Positions 21,980-33,045 of a stretch of 64,000 nucleotides of DNA are shown one piece after another. The notes beneath the pieces are model-generated. The model ran no database searches and was not told where the DNA came from. It saw only the letters and a program-made list of their open reading frames with translations. Location: NCBI GenBank assembly GCA_904066235.2, contig CAJFCV020000003.1:4092001-4156000 (forward strand), read 5' to 3'. Made by a program: the position numbers and the translations under genes. Position 1 is the first letter of the stretch. The number at the start of each line of letters is the position of its first letter. Source of the stretch: Bursaphelenchus xylophilus (taxonomy: Eukaryota; Nematoda; Chromadorea; Rhabditida; Aphelenchoididae).

Positions 21980-24900
21980 ATGGGCGAGATACGACGCTGG
22001 TTTCTGATTGTGGTTACTTTGGGTGTTTTCTACTGGTTATGTTACGTTCATTACACCAGCCTTACGTACGTAAATGGAAGGTTTTATAACGGTAAGTTGA
22101 GTGATAACACAAGGAAGTTTCTTGTTTGTTTTCGAGGTTTTTTTGCAAGCAAGTGTCAGATTTTCTTTAAAATTTGGACAAAAGCCGGGCCTGGGTGACT
22201 TGTCTATTTCAAAAAGTTTTAGCCTGAGCTTTCTAGAGGCGGTTAAAATATTTCATGTATTCTGTCGAAAGCGTATGCGAAATGCGAGGGTGGTCAGAGA
22301 AAACCCACTTTTTAGCCGTATCTCCGCAAATTCTACGCGGAAAACTTGATTTTTTTGTAGAACTGCTACCCTCAAATAAGGAAAAAAATTTTTATTTGTT
22401 CTATGTAGGCTAGGCCTATTTAATTAAAAAAATTTCAACCTAAACGGCAATGATAATCTTGTTGTTTCAGAGTACCTCTCCAACTTCAAAAAGCATAAAA
22501 ATGTGGCTCACCTCAACTGCTCACGATATTTCAGACCCAATTCGTCGGAAATGAGGTCCTACCAGAGAATTGGAGTGCTTGATCCAGAAGAATTGTCGAT
22601 GGATTGTCAAGAGATTAGACGACGGAGGACCTTTGCTTCTAACGTATATCCTGAGGAAGTTGGGTTCGAGCTGGCGATAGTCAAGGCTGTTTATAAAGTG
22701 AGTTTTGAGGTCTAGAGGTAGTCATCAAATTTAGAGCGTTCAGGTTTTTTATAAGATTTTTGAATCGAATTCTGATCTAACGCTAGCTTAACAAAACTTT
22801 AGCCTTCAAATTGAAGTGTTGGAGGCCTCTTTTTCATCGCATCTACGTTCGTTTCAGGACTACATTTTCCATGAATCCGAGATCTCCGCTATTTACAGTC
22901 CCAACAATTTTTACTGTTATGTCCTGGACAGTAAAGCCGACAAATTATTCAAGACTCGTTTAAGATCCTTGGCCAGTTGCTTTGAGAATTTTATAGTCCC
23001 GGATATGGAATTTGACATGACCTCTGACGGAACGAATATAATTCCCGCGCAACATCATTGTCTGGAGTTGTTGTTATCCAAGAAATGGGAGTACGTATTC
23101 ATGCTTGAGGTAGGCCGAGTATTACTTTTAACATAGTATTTTGTGAGCTTTAGAACAACGACATGATGATAAAAACAAATCGAGAGCTAGTCAAGATTCT
23201 GAGACTTTATGATGGTGCTAATGATGTGAGTGCAAGCAGTTTGAAAAGGCTAACACAACGTCGCGTAAAGTATGCGAAAGAAATGGATTTGAGTTTGAAG
23301 AATTTACGGATCTTTAGAGATGGTGAGTTCTACTTCCTTTATAAGAAAGCCAAAAAGCAAAAAATTATAAATTTTATCCCTCCGGGATAACCGTTCAACA
23401 TCTCCGATGTCGCTGAAAAAATGCGAACTAAATAATACTTTCTGGAAATGATTTCCAGCTTGTCCAAACACGAAAACTTTTCTTGTTATACGTTTTTTGT
23501 CTCGATGTAGCGCAAGATTCATAAAAATGCGGAATTTGTAACGACTGTTTAAGCCGTTATAAAATCAAGTCAAAATTTTCAAATTGATCCTTTTATACGC
23601 GACTTTAGCCTATATTTTTTAGTTTATTCTTACAGAACATTTAAATTTATAGTATTCACAGATGTTTTCAGTCACAAATCTTAATGTTTTTTTACATTAA
23701 TCACTATGTACTTGCTGTGCCTACCATAACGTATTATTTGTACTTTTTAGCCTCTCTGAACCTTCCAAATGTTAGTCTGAAGCCGATCAAGAGTCTGACT
23801 CAATCAACTTTTTCCTACGCAGCCGTTCATTACATGTTCAATGCCCTCAACTTGGAAGTATTCAAGAATATCACGAACCAAGGGCGTTTTACTCAAGAAT
23901 TATTTGTTGCCACTTTGAATGCGAATGAAGTGCTGAAAATTCCCGGAGGCTTTACAGAGAAATGTCGGGATACGACGGCTGCAATGACAAGGTGAGACTA
24001 AATCTATGACACGGTTACTGGGCGAGCCGTTTTGGAATTTCCAAGATGGGATAGGCAAAAACAAAGTGCTTAGTGGGTCGCCGATCTTCTTTTTGCTATT
24101 GTCTTGCCAAGGCGTAGGGTGCGACAAGAGAAAACAATGGCTGTGATTAATATAGTAATCTTATAATCCATAAACACCCATGTTTTTCCGGTTTAAGTTT
24201 TTTGGCCACATGAAGATAAGAGCTCCAATTTTATCAAAGAAGAAGCAGCTGTTTCATCAAAATCTGCAAGTATACTAGCATAGAAATTCTAAAATCTTTT
24301 GAAGGCCATGTAAAGTCCCGCCTTTGTCATTCCCGACCTTTGAGACATGGATTTCTGCTAATCCTAGTATCGAAAACTTTTTTATCTGTATATAATCAAA
24401 GACGTTCTGTTTTCTATTATAAATTTTATCTAGACTACATTGCAAGACCACAAATTTTCGATAACTGAACATTTTTCTTTGGATCCCATAATAGACTCAA
24501 ACTCTGAATGATAAAGGATCTCTTTATTACTCCACATTCTCCAACGTCTAAACAAGAGTTCCTCCCCAGAACCTCAATAAATCATTCTTTTTTGTTAATG
24601 AAATCACCTGTCAAGGCCCCAGACCATACCTCCTCTATTATACATAATATTTCAGATTTACCAAATGGCGAGAGCGCCGCGGATGTCGCAGTCGAAAAAT
24701 GCGTCATCAAATTTGCATATTGGACATGAACGATCTCCATGAAATGGCCAGAAGCCCCAGATTTACGGCCAATAAAATGCTGCAGGAGTTTGATTTCGGA
24801 GGGATCAGCTGCTGGCATGAATACATTTACAATCGACAGCATTCCTCTCAAGAGCTGAGGATCAACGAGGCCATCTACTTAAATGTACCTCATGTGAAAT

Positions 24901-24980
24901 ATCATCGGCTAAAGAAGAAGGGAACGTTGAGATCAGGCCAACATTTTAATTGTTCTCTTCTAAAGGAGCGAACGGCATAA
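21980..24980 (+). CDS. GT14-1: core-2/I-branching-type glycosyltransferase, type II membrane protein
   Basis: Six exons: 21980-22091, 22471-22697, 22858-23109, 23154-23322, 23751-23991 and 24656-24980 (TAA), total 441 residues. A single hydrophobic helix (about residues 7-25) after a short basic cytoplasmic tail makes it a Golgi type II protein. The lumenal part matches the Branch family (CAZy GT14): AHLNCS, FHESEISAIYSPNNFYCYVL, QHHCLELLLSKKWEYVFMLE, TNRELVKILRLYDGANDV, SLTQSTFSYAAVHYMFNAL, and the late block RHQICILDMNDLHEM...FTANKMLQEFDF. Family members transfer N-acetylglucosamine (or xylose) to branch O-glycans or related chains using UDP-sugar. Conserved cysteines fit the disulfide-rich fold. 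A paralogue starts at 31435 with identical lengths for exons 2-5, which supports the model. An ATG 4 bases upstream (21976) is out of frame. AATAAA lies at 25047-25052. Confidence 0.9.
24005..24026 (+). repeat. Fragment resembling an ECD-family exon end, in GT14-1 intron 5
   Basis: TATGACACGGTTACTGGGCGAG matches 20 of 22 bases of the ECD2 exon-5 end plus donor at 30202-30223 (TATGATACGGTTACTGGGTGAG). The similarity fades on both sides. It may be a remnant of an ECD gene copy or chance. Confidence 0.35.
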
Positions 24981-25368
24981 TGTCATAATTTATTGGTTGG
25001 TGTATTATGGGTATTTGTTGTAATTTCAAGCTTTGTTTTTACGAAAAATAAAAGTTTTAAAAGAATTTGTTATGCTAAAGGTTTCTTGCTGCATCTCTTT
25101 AACGAAATCCAAACGTACCATACGTTATAACAAAGTATTGTGTTGTGGCTAACGGTAAGACACATATGAAAGCCTATGTCCTACAGTACGATACAAGCAA
25201 AATTCACAAGCAAATATTAGAAAGTTCAGTTTTTTCTGTTGACATAAACTCATTCCACAAGACTTTTAAATTTCAGATGCACATTGACAGCTGAAACTCC
25301 GAATTCTTAAAGAAGCGAAATCCAGCCAGTCCTCTTTGAAACCAACAAACTGTCAGTCCCTTTATGCT
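24981..25368 (+). other. Intergenic spacer between GT14-1 and ECD2
   Basis: It contains AATAAA at 25047-25052 for GT14-1. TTTAAATTTCAG at 25265-25276 looks like a trans-splice acceptor 92 bases before the ECD2 start. Directly after that acceptor is a five-codon upstream frame (ATG at 25277, TGA at 25292-25294). Confidence 0.5.
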
Positions 25369-28300
25369 ATGTTAAACATGATTTTAGTAACCCTCGTACT
25401 TGCCTCGCTTTTACTGAGCTCTGAGGCTAAACACCATTACACGGCGGACGAGATCAAGGATCTCAGATGCCCGCAATGCTTGGAAGTTCAGGACGGGGAT
25501 TTCTCTGAGTTCTTTGTGGTCTATGAATTGTAAGTGCTCGTCATTCCAAGGCTTAATATGCCTAAATATACGTTGATTTATGTCTCTATTTTCAGCGGAG
25601 ATGCCGATTACCTAAGCCGGAGTAAGTCTATGTAAAATTGGCCAAATCGTATTTTACCTACATACATACAAGCTATGAATCTTAACTAGACAATTTCAGC
25701 CAACATTGAGAAAGAAATGGAGCTGGGCGATAAGTTGTACGCACAAGCAATGTATCGTCTTTTTGAGTACCCCGTCTTTATCAAGGATGACTTTGAGCCG
25801 TTTCTGGTTGAATGCAACAATGAAGGGCAGCTGAAAATGTCTCAGACGTAAGAATAGACCCATAGGGGATGTAGTGAAGACATGTTTTTACCGCCTCACA
25901 CATTTCCCTCTAACTTAAAAGACACTTCGCGAGTTGCTGAAGCAGGCTCAAATGGGGGTCTGCCCTAGAATTTGACCCCCACTTTTTTCTGTCTCAACTG
26001 ATGACATATAGCCTGATAAACAACTTGGTGAATTTTTTTCGAAAAATTCGTCATCATGACCGAGATATGACATATTTATTGAATTTTGTCTAATGTGACA
26101 TATTGTGTTAATTTATCGCCGAAACATCGCAGAACTGAGTACACATACGTTATAGGCCATGCTGAACAACTTTGTAATTGACCCCAAGTTTGTCAGGTTA
26201 CTGTAACATACCGTAACGCCCATGCTCGATCAATAAATTTCGATTTTCTCGATTTTTTTCAATAATTTTCTCGGATTTTTTTTGCATTTTTGAAATCAGC
26301 ATCAAATTCTGCATCGGATAGGCTATATGCGCATCTCCAGATAGGTGTACAAAAATGTCGTGGCGCAACCGGTAGTGGGTCGGACTACCATTCAAAAGGT
26401 CGCTGGTTCGAGTCCGGGTGGAAGCATAAATTCTCAAAAGCGCTGGAAATTGTACCAAAACAGTTTTAATCTATTGGACCTGTGGTAAAAATAAATAATA
26501 AATAACATTGTTCCCTAAAAAGACTAAATTTTTGATTTTACGAAATTTTTGAAAATCATGATTTTTGTGGGCCCAAATCTGCCGAAAAAATGAAAATTTT
26601 TTGTAAGCGATTTTTTTGTTTAGAAACAACGCATGGCACATAGAAAGACTATTCCTCAAAGGATTTCGTTCAGTTTTGCCCAAAACACCAAAAAATTTTC
26701 GTATTTTGGTATTTGACAAAAAATTGAAGTAATGACTTTCAGGAGTCCTTACGCCGAATCGTTTCCAATTTTATAGAGCAGTATTTTGCGCTGCTTTCAA
26801 ATATCTTTCTAATAGCCGCGGAAAAATTTCTACAAAAAATTTTACATTTGAAAATTTGTAGATATTCACATATTTCATGATGTTACAGTATTCAATCTTG
26901 TAAAATTTGCTAAAAATTCGACTCCCCATAGTGGAAAACATGTGTATCCACGTTTGAATGACGTCACTTCGGCTTACTGGGTTCTGGCGGTGCTCTCCGA
27001 TTAAAACGAAAAAGTTCAACTTTTTGGTGTTTTGGGCAAAACTGAACGAAATCCTTTGAGGAATAGTCTTTCTATGTGCCATGCGTTGTTTCTAAACAAA
27101 AAAAATCGCTTACAAAAAATTTTCATTTTTTCGGCAGATTTGGGCCCACAAAAATCATGATTTTCAAAAATTTCGTAAAATCAAAAATTTAGTCTTTTTA
27201 GGGAACAATGTTATTTATTATTTATTTTTACCACAGGTCCAATAGATTAAAACTGTTTTGGTACAATTTCCAGCGCTTTTGAGAATTTATGCTTCCACCC
27301 GGACTCGAACCCGGGACCTTTTGAATGGTAGTCCGACCCACTACCGGTTGCGCCACGACATTTTTGTACACCTATCTGGAGATGCGCATATAGCCTATCC
27401 GATGCAGAATTTGATGCTGATTTCAAAAATGCAAAAAAAATCCGAGAAAATTATTGAAAAAAATCGAGAAAATCGAAATTTATTGATCGAGCATGGGCGT
27501 TACGGTATGTTACAGTAACCTGACAAACTTGGGGTCAATTACAAAGTTGTTCAGCATGGCCTATAACGTATGTGTACTCAGTTCTGCGATGTTTCGGCGA
27601 TAAATTAACACAATATGTCACATTAGACGAAATTCAATAAATATGTCATATCTCGGTCATGATGACGAATTTTTCGAAAAAAATTCACCAAGTTGTTTAT
27701 CAGGCTATATGTCATCAGTTGAGACAGAAAAAAGTGGGGGTCAAATTCTAGGGCAGACCCTCCTTCCACAACTGGCGAAGTCTCTTTTAAAACACGATTT
27801 CTGAGTGAGTGTAGCAGCCCTTGACATAGAAAATTTCGACCTCGGGTTTTTTGCCTTAATGTGACCGACATCATCCTAAAAACTTATTGGCAAAACGGTT
27901 TTGCCTACTTCCGCCGTTAACATAGTTGTTTTTACAATTTATTGTTTATACAGTAATCCACAATAATTCAGTAATGACCACACAGATATTCATGAAATTG
28001 TGTATACTGATGTTTTCGAAGTCGTAAATTTCAAAAAAAGTGGTTTTGACTCATTAGGATTACTGTAACATACCAAACTGCCGATTCGGCCGCCAAAAAT
28101 CGGCCGTAAAAACTTTGTTTCTGAAAACCCACAGCTGATTTTTACATATGTTAATCAGCATAAAATTCTGCCCTATAAACGTTAAAAAAAAGTCCAAAAA
28201 GTGGGGCGGCATTTTTCATGGTATAGTGGTTTTGGGTCAGAACTACCAATCCAGCGTCCCGAGTTCGAGTCCGCCTGGATGCAAAAACCAAAAATAAAGC

Positions 28301-30614
28301 GTAAATTAGCTTTGATGTGGTCTTGGGGTCTGTATGAGGGAGACTGAATAATTTTAGGCATAGATGATACCCCTATTTGAGATAAAAATGGATTTTATAT
28401 AATTTTAGATGATAAATTCGCGAAAAAATAAAACGTTTTCAAATCGCTTGAAATTGATACCAGCTCTTCTAGGAATAATTCTAAGAAACTTTTCCGTTAG
28501 CTTTTTTTGATTGCTTACTGTACCATGGAGTACTGTAACATTAAACCCGATTTAGTTTTTCACATACCACAGAGCGCAGAGACATCGGACTATCACTATA
28601 ATGATAGAAATGGTTAAGAATGAGTCGGTTGGAACACCAAAATGTTTCTATGGCCGTACGATTCAAAAGACCTGAGAAATCTCCCGAAGTTTCACCAATT
28701 AACGATGATATGAATACACACTGGAATAGAGATGGAATTTTATTTTAAATATGCAGCGCGTATGGTTTCGACCGTTTAGAAAAGCTAACCAAAAAAAATC
28801 AAAATTTCATTTGAAGAATTTAGAAGAAAACCACGGTTAAGGAAAAAAAGTTTTATGTTACAGTATTCCATGGTACAGTAAGCAATCAGAAAAAGCTAAC
28901 GGAAAAGTTTCTTAGAATTATTCCTAGAAGAGCTGGTATCAATTTCAAATGATTTGAAGACGTTTTATTTTTCACGAATTTATCATCTAAAATTATACAA
29001 AATCCATTTTTATCTCAAATAGGGGTATCATCTATGCCTAAAATTATTCAGTCTCCCTCATACAGACCCCAAGACCACATCAAAGCTAATTTACGCTTTA
29101 TTTTTGGTTTTTGCATCCAGGCGGACTCGAACTCGGGACGCTGGATTGGTAGTTCTGACCCAAAACCACTATACCATGAAAAATGCCGCCCCACTTTTTG
29201 GACTTTTTTTTAACGTTTATAGGGCAGAATTTTATGCTGATTAACATATGTAAAAATCAGCTGTGGGTTTTCAGAAACAAAGTTTTTACGGCCGATTTTT
29301 GGCGGCCGAATCGGCAGTTTGGTATGTTACAGTAATCCTAATTAGTCAAAACCACTTTTTTTGAAATCTACGAGTTCGAAAACATCAGTATACACAATTT
29401 CATGAATATCTGTGTGGTCATTACTGAATTATTGTGGATTACTGTATAAACAATAAATTGTAAAAACAACTATGTTAACGGCGGAAGTAGGCAAAACTGT
29501 TTTGCCAATAAGTTTTTAGGATGATGTCGGTCACATTAAGGCAAAAAACCCGAGATCGAAATTTTCTATGTCACGGCCTAACTAAAGGCTGCTTCACTGA
29601 CTCAGAAATCGTGTTTTAAATTGATTTCAAACGCAAAAAAACATTTTTTAGAAAAGACAAGAACGGTGATTTCAAAATCATCCCCACAGATCCAAATCTC
29701 GCACGAAATCGTTCCGAATATTGTTTTGAGACAACCAAACGTGACATCGACCAGTCAAAGGCCTTCCTCTACAAAGGTTTGTATGTAACCAGCCCGACTG
29801 TCGCTTATAATGTGAGCACAATTTGCACGGGAACCAAGACCATTGAAATGAAGCAATTCTTGAAAGAAGCCAGTAATTCTGGAGCTACAATGCCTTCCGA
29901 AGATGATTTTACGGAGTGCTTCGTAAGTTACACAAATTTATTGTAGGTTTAATTTATTTATTCAGGTGTTTGTGAGTCAACAAACCCGGTTTTGCATAAT
30001 TTTTTGGATTACAAATGTCTAGTTTGATATTCTGAAAGAAAGAAGCCATTTTAGGATACAACGAAGAACTTTACTTGCGTTTATGATGTGGATAGTACCG
30101 ACAAATTCCACAAATTGGAAGGCCGTTCCCATCCGACGTACATGAGAAATGGCTTGATCGTTTATGCTGGGTGTAATGGGAAGAGATGCGCGTATTTCAT
30201 ATATGATACGGTTACTGGGTGAGTTCCACAGAGGAGTTCTCAGCTATTAATGAAATTTGAATATCGCTATTGATGACTAAATCTTATTTTAGACTCGACT
30301 GGTACTTGCCAGACAGCATAAAATTCGCCAAGGAACACCTAAAAGGGATGCACACAATCGATCTGCTGATCCCTTTGATCCAACCAACTGATAAGTTCAT
30401 AACCAGCTCCAGAAGATACCAAAACGAGACTTCTGATGCCACTGGTACGAAGAAGATAACAACTACCACAGAGAAGGCGGCTAAAACAACCAAGAAGGAG
30501 GAGACCAAAACAGCGGAGAAAACTACAAAAAAGTCGACCGACAAAAGTGGAGCCTTTGAGATCACTGCAAATCTTTTTCTCATCTCCTTTATGGCCAAAT
30601 TGTTGGTGGTTTGA
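25369..30614 (+). CDS. ECD2: secreted, Thr/Lys-rich, probably GPI-anchored protein, paralogue of ECD1
   Basis: Six exons: 25369-25529, 25596-25621, 25700-25847, 29652-29922, 30055-30218 and 30293-30614 (TGA), total 363 residues. A signal peptide covers residues 1-20 (an alternative start is the ATG at 25378). It shares with ECD1 the CPQC motif (34-37), a 148-nt third coding block, an exon boundary ending in ECF (DCF in ECD1), the YMRN block, and C-YFIYDTVTG-LDWYLPDS near the start of the last exon. Several N-glycosylation sequons are visible (NRS, NVS, NFT, NET). The linker is shorter than in ECD1 and rich in Thr and Lys (TTTEKAAKTTKKEETK), ending in SGAFEITANLFLISFMAKLL, a good GPI-signal shape. 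Intron 3 is 3.8 kb and filled by two foldback elements; the ECD1 equivalent is 269 bp. Function is unknown. AATAAA lies at 30625-30630. Confidence 0.75.
26357..26425 (+). other. tRNA-like module in left arm of foldback 1
   Basis: It has an A-box-like GTGGCGCAACCGGTAG and a B-box GGTTCGAGTCC at tRNA spacing. The acceptor stem and T-stem (CGCTG against CCGGG) do not pair well, so it is a tRNA-derived sequence rather than a working tRNA. Confidence 0.55.
27292..27359 (-). other. tRNA-like module in right arm of foldback 1
   Basis: This is the mirror copy of the module at 26357-26425 but reads CCCGGGTTCGAGTCCGGG around the B-box, giving four of five T-stem pairs. The T-arm is thus better preserved, or restored, on this arm. 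No convincing acceptor stem is visible. Confidence 0.55.
28219..28281 (+). other. tRNA-like module in left arm of foldback 2
   Basis: TGGTATAGTGGTT (A-box-like) is followed by GAGTTCGAGTCC (B-box). The middle, GGGTCAGAACTACCAATCC, parallels GGGTCGGACTACCATTC of element 1. The stems are incomplete. Confidence 0.55.
29112..29176 (-). other. tRNA-like module in right arm of foldback 2
   Basis: This is the inverted copy of 28219-28281, with the B-box on the minus strand (plus-strand GGACTCGAACTC). It appears identical to the left-arm copy over the module. Confidence 0.55.
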
Positions 30615-31434
30615 GAATTTTTTGAATAAAGTGGAGATGTGAGATGTCTAGAAAGCTGGAAAAGACAACAAAATGCCGGGCTTCAGTTATGTTTCAAACA
30701 CTGGATCATGGGCAGTGAAATTCACTTTACTTACGCAATGATTTAGGGTAGAATTTGTTTGCGCAAAACTGCGTTTTACAGATTCAACCTAGGTTTTTTG
30801 GCCTGTAGTCGATGAAACTTGGAGGCACAAATCTAGAGGGAATTTCACAAAACATAAAAAAAATTAGCGAAAGCATAGTGAAAATGTAAATTTGCTCCCC
30901 ACAAGTTTCCAAATTTCTCAGCGAATAAACCTGTAAATCTTCTCGGTTTTTCCTACAAAGGCAGAGCTACAGTTTTCAAGGGCTCTTGTGTACACACGTA
31001 CAACCAGGATTACAAAGAAATCTGATCGTTGCATTTGTCAAAACTCATATTGAAAATAAAGCTGTTCTCAAGTGTGTAACAACCAACAAAATAAAGTACG
31101 GAACCGAACATCCCTAACATAAAGGACCGTTCTTTGTCCCAGCCTCAAGCCAGATGTCCATTCTGTGATGATGTCCTTCACCGACCCCATTGGTCATAAA
31201 TCAGACTCATACTCAGGCCAACTACTTGTTCGTATCTTTGTTTATTCAGCCTATTTGAAGGCGGCTTTGGGCACAACAACGACATGATAGCTACGGGCAT
31301 ACAAAAACGGATCAGTTCGTTTTTAAAACTCCTATTTGAAGATACGTTTTAAAAATATATATTTTTATAATTTGAACATCTTTTTCAACGGCGTATAAAA
31401 ACAACTGCAACGCAATTGAAGGTTTCTTTTAGGG
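30615..31434 (+). other. Intergenic spacer between ECD2 and GT14-2
   Basis: It contains the ECD2 polyadenylation signal AATAAA (30625-30630). A TTTCTTTTAG just before the GT14-2 ATG (31423-31432) fits a trans-splice acceptor. No exon is supported. Confidence 0.5.
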
Positions 31435-32884
31435 ATGACGAAACGACAAGAATTATTTAACTTTATCACTATTTTGTCTATGATATTACTGTGCATGTGC
31501 TATATCTACTCTGCATTTGACAACATTAATACGGCCACTGGCCAATTGGGTAACGTTTTCATTTTATCGTTAAAAAATTAAATTTTTGCTCTGTAAAATT
31601 TCCTAAAATCACATTAAATATTATTTTTAAATTTAAAAATTTCAAAATACAAACACTTTTCCAATTTGTTTGCCGACTTCAGCGTTTGTCCCGGCCTTCA
31701 AACAGCATCCTGTCCTCGCCCACCTCAACTGCTCGGCCTTTTTTAATCCCGAATCTGAAGCCTATAAAACATATTCGGAGGTCAAAATCATCGATCCAGA
31801 ACGATTGCCAATGGAATGTAAAGACATTAGAGACAGAGGCAACTTTGTTACTCGCGTTTATGATGAGGAAAGGGATTTTCCATTGGCATTTGCGAGGGCT
31901 ACGTACACGGTGGGTTAACTGAAGGCGTCCTATTTGAAGGATGTGCAATATTTTTTTTAATAAATACAAAAACTATGACTAAAAATCCCCTCTGAAACTG
32001 CAGGACTACATTTTCCAAGAGTCCGAGCTCTCCGCCAATTACAATCCCAACAATGTGTACTGTTATGTCCTGGACAGTAAAGCCGATGACACTTTCAAAC
32101 ATCGGATGCGAGCTCTTGGGAAGTGCTTCGGCAATGTGATTGTAGCTCATAAAGAGTTCAATATGCATGCAGGAGGGGAGAATATAATCCCAGCGCAACA
32201 ACATTGCTTGGAGTTGCTGTTGGGGAGGAGATTCAAATACGTAGTTATCATGGAGGTAAGGGAGTGTAATTTATAATATTTGCCAAATCTTTGAACTTTT
32301 TATTGGTAAATGAAACAAATTCAAATTTTAGAATTTTGACATGCTAATCAAGACAAATTATGAGTTGGTAAGGATCTTCCAAGTCTATAACGGATCGAAC
32401 GATGCGAGTGCCCAGAGTTCGAATGCCTTGTACGGAGGGAGAAAAGATTTCGCCGAAAAAAGTGACTGGAGCTTGAAGAATTTGCAGATCTTTCGAAATA
32501 GTAAGCCTGCTTTTAATTTAGACTGAGCAGTAAAATAACCAACCATTTTCTTTGCCCTTGGCTATATCGCAATTCTCTTTAACAGATTGATCCTTAAAAA
32601 TTCAACCAATTTTATATTGCACATGCCATTAAACCCTTTTCAGCCTCGCTAAACTCGCCTGACATCAAACTAGTGCCAGTCAAAAGTCTAACCCAATCAG
32701 CCTTCTCATACGAAGCTGTGTATCACATGTTCAATGTGCTAAATCTCAACGAACTCATAAATAAACTGAATGGCGGAGGCTTCAATCAGGAGCTTTTCAC
32801 AGGCATGGTCAACGCAAATGAGGTGCTGAAACTGCCTGGGGGCTTCACTACAAAATGTTTGGATGAAACGTATTCGTTGGCAAG
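31435..32884 (+). CDS. GT14-2: core-2/I-branching-type glycosyltransferase, C-terminal exon not in window
   Basis: Five exons: 31435-31549, 31683-31909, 32004-32255, 32332-32500 and 32644-32884, encoding about 334 residues. Exons 2-5 (227, 252, 169, 241 nt) have exactly the lengths and phases of GT14-1. The N-terminus has one hydrophobic helix (ITILSMILLCMCYIY), giving a type II topology. Shared blocks are AHLNCS, NNVYCYVLDSKAD, IIPAQQHCLELLL, TNYELVRIFQVYNGSNDAS and VNANEVLKLPGGF. Exon 5 ends AG then GTAAAA in phase 2. The expected last exon, carrying the RHQICILDMNDL...ANKMLQEFD part of the catalytic domain, is absent: satellite DNA starts 162 bases later and fills the rest of the window. 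The gene is either interrupted by a very long intron or broken. Confidence 0.85.
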
Positions 32885-32934
32885 GTAAAAGGGATCGCTT
32901 TTTGGGCCTGTATTTTGTTGTTTCCTCCTTCTTC

Positions 32935-33004
32935 CCAGTGAGACTCGAACCTGCAACTCTTTGACTACAAATTTCGGCTCAGAACCATTAACCCATACAG
33001 TGAC
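32935..33004 (-). other. tRNA-like module just before the satellite
   Basis: On the minus strand TATGGGTTAATGGTT (A-box-like) is followed by GCAGGTTCGAGTCTC (B-box). T-stem pairing is poor. The architecture recalls the modules in the foldback arms. It lies between the GT14-2 exon-5 donor and the first satellite unit. Confidence 0.4.
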
Positions 33005-33045
33005 ACATAGTGGGCGCAGCTTGCGCATGTCCGGCAAAGTATAAT

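Larger units (their letters stand above)
25919..27786. mobile_element. Foldback element 1 (1.87 kb palindrome) flanked by TTAA
   Basis: Two arms of about 775 bp (roughly 25919-26694 and 27019-27786) are nearly perfect inverted repeats around a loop of about 320 bp. The ends are AAGACACTTCGC and, on the other strand, AAGAGACTTCGC. TTAA flanks both sides (25915-25918, 27787-27790), the target preference of piggyBac-class transposons. No transposase is encoded. The 86-codon frames in the two arms are mirror copies that run over the tRNA-like segment and are not called as genes. Confidence 0.8.
27791..29615. mobile_element. Foldback element 2 (1.83 kb palindrome) sharing a TTAA with element 1
   Basis: Arms of about 750-760 bp (roughly 27791-28542 and 28855-29615) surround a loop of about 310 bp. 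The ends are AACACGATTTCTGAGT and its exact complement. TTAA occurs at 27787-27790 and 29616-29619; the first is also the right flank of element 1. Internal blocks resemble element 1 (TTACTGTAACATACC; AATCAGCAT-AAATTCTGC; a tRNA-like module), so the two are diverged relatives. It has no coding capacity. Confidence 0.8.

Noticed and set aside
26198..26458. An 86-codon frame on the minus strand with an almost identical copy at 27258-27518 on the plus strand
   Set aside because: They are the two arms of a palindromic element. The frame runs through a tRNA-like segment and A/T runs, has no domain and no codon-bias sign, so mirror identity explains it better than coding.
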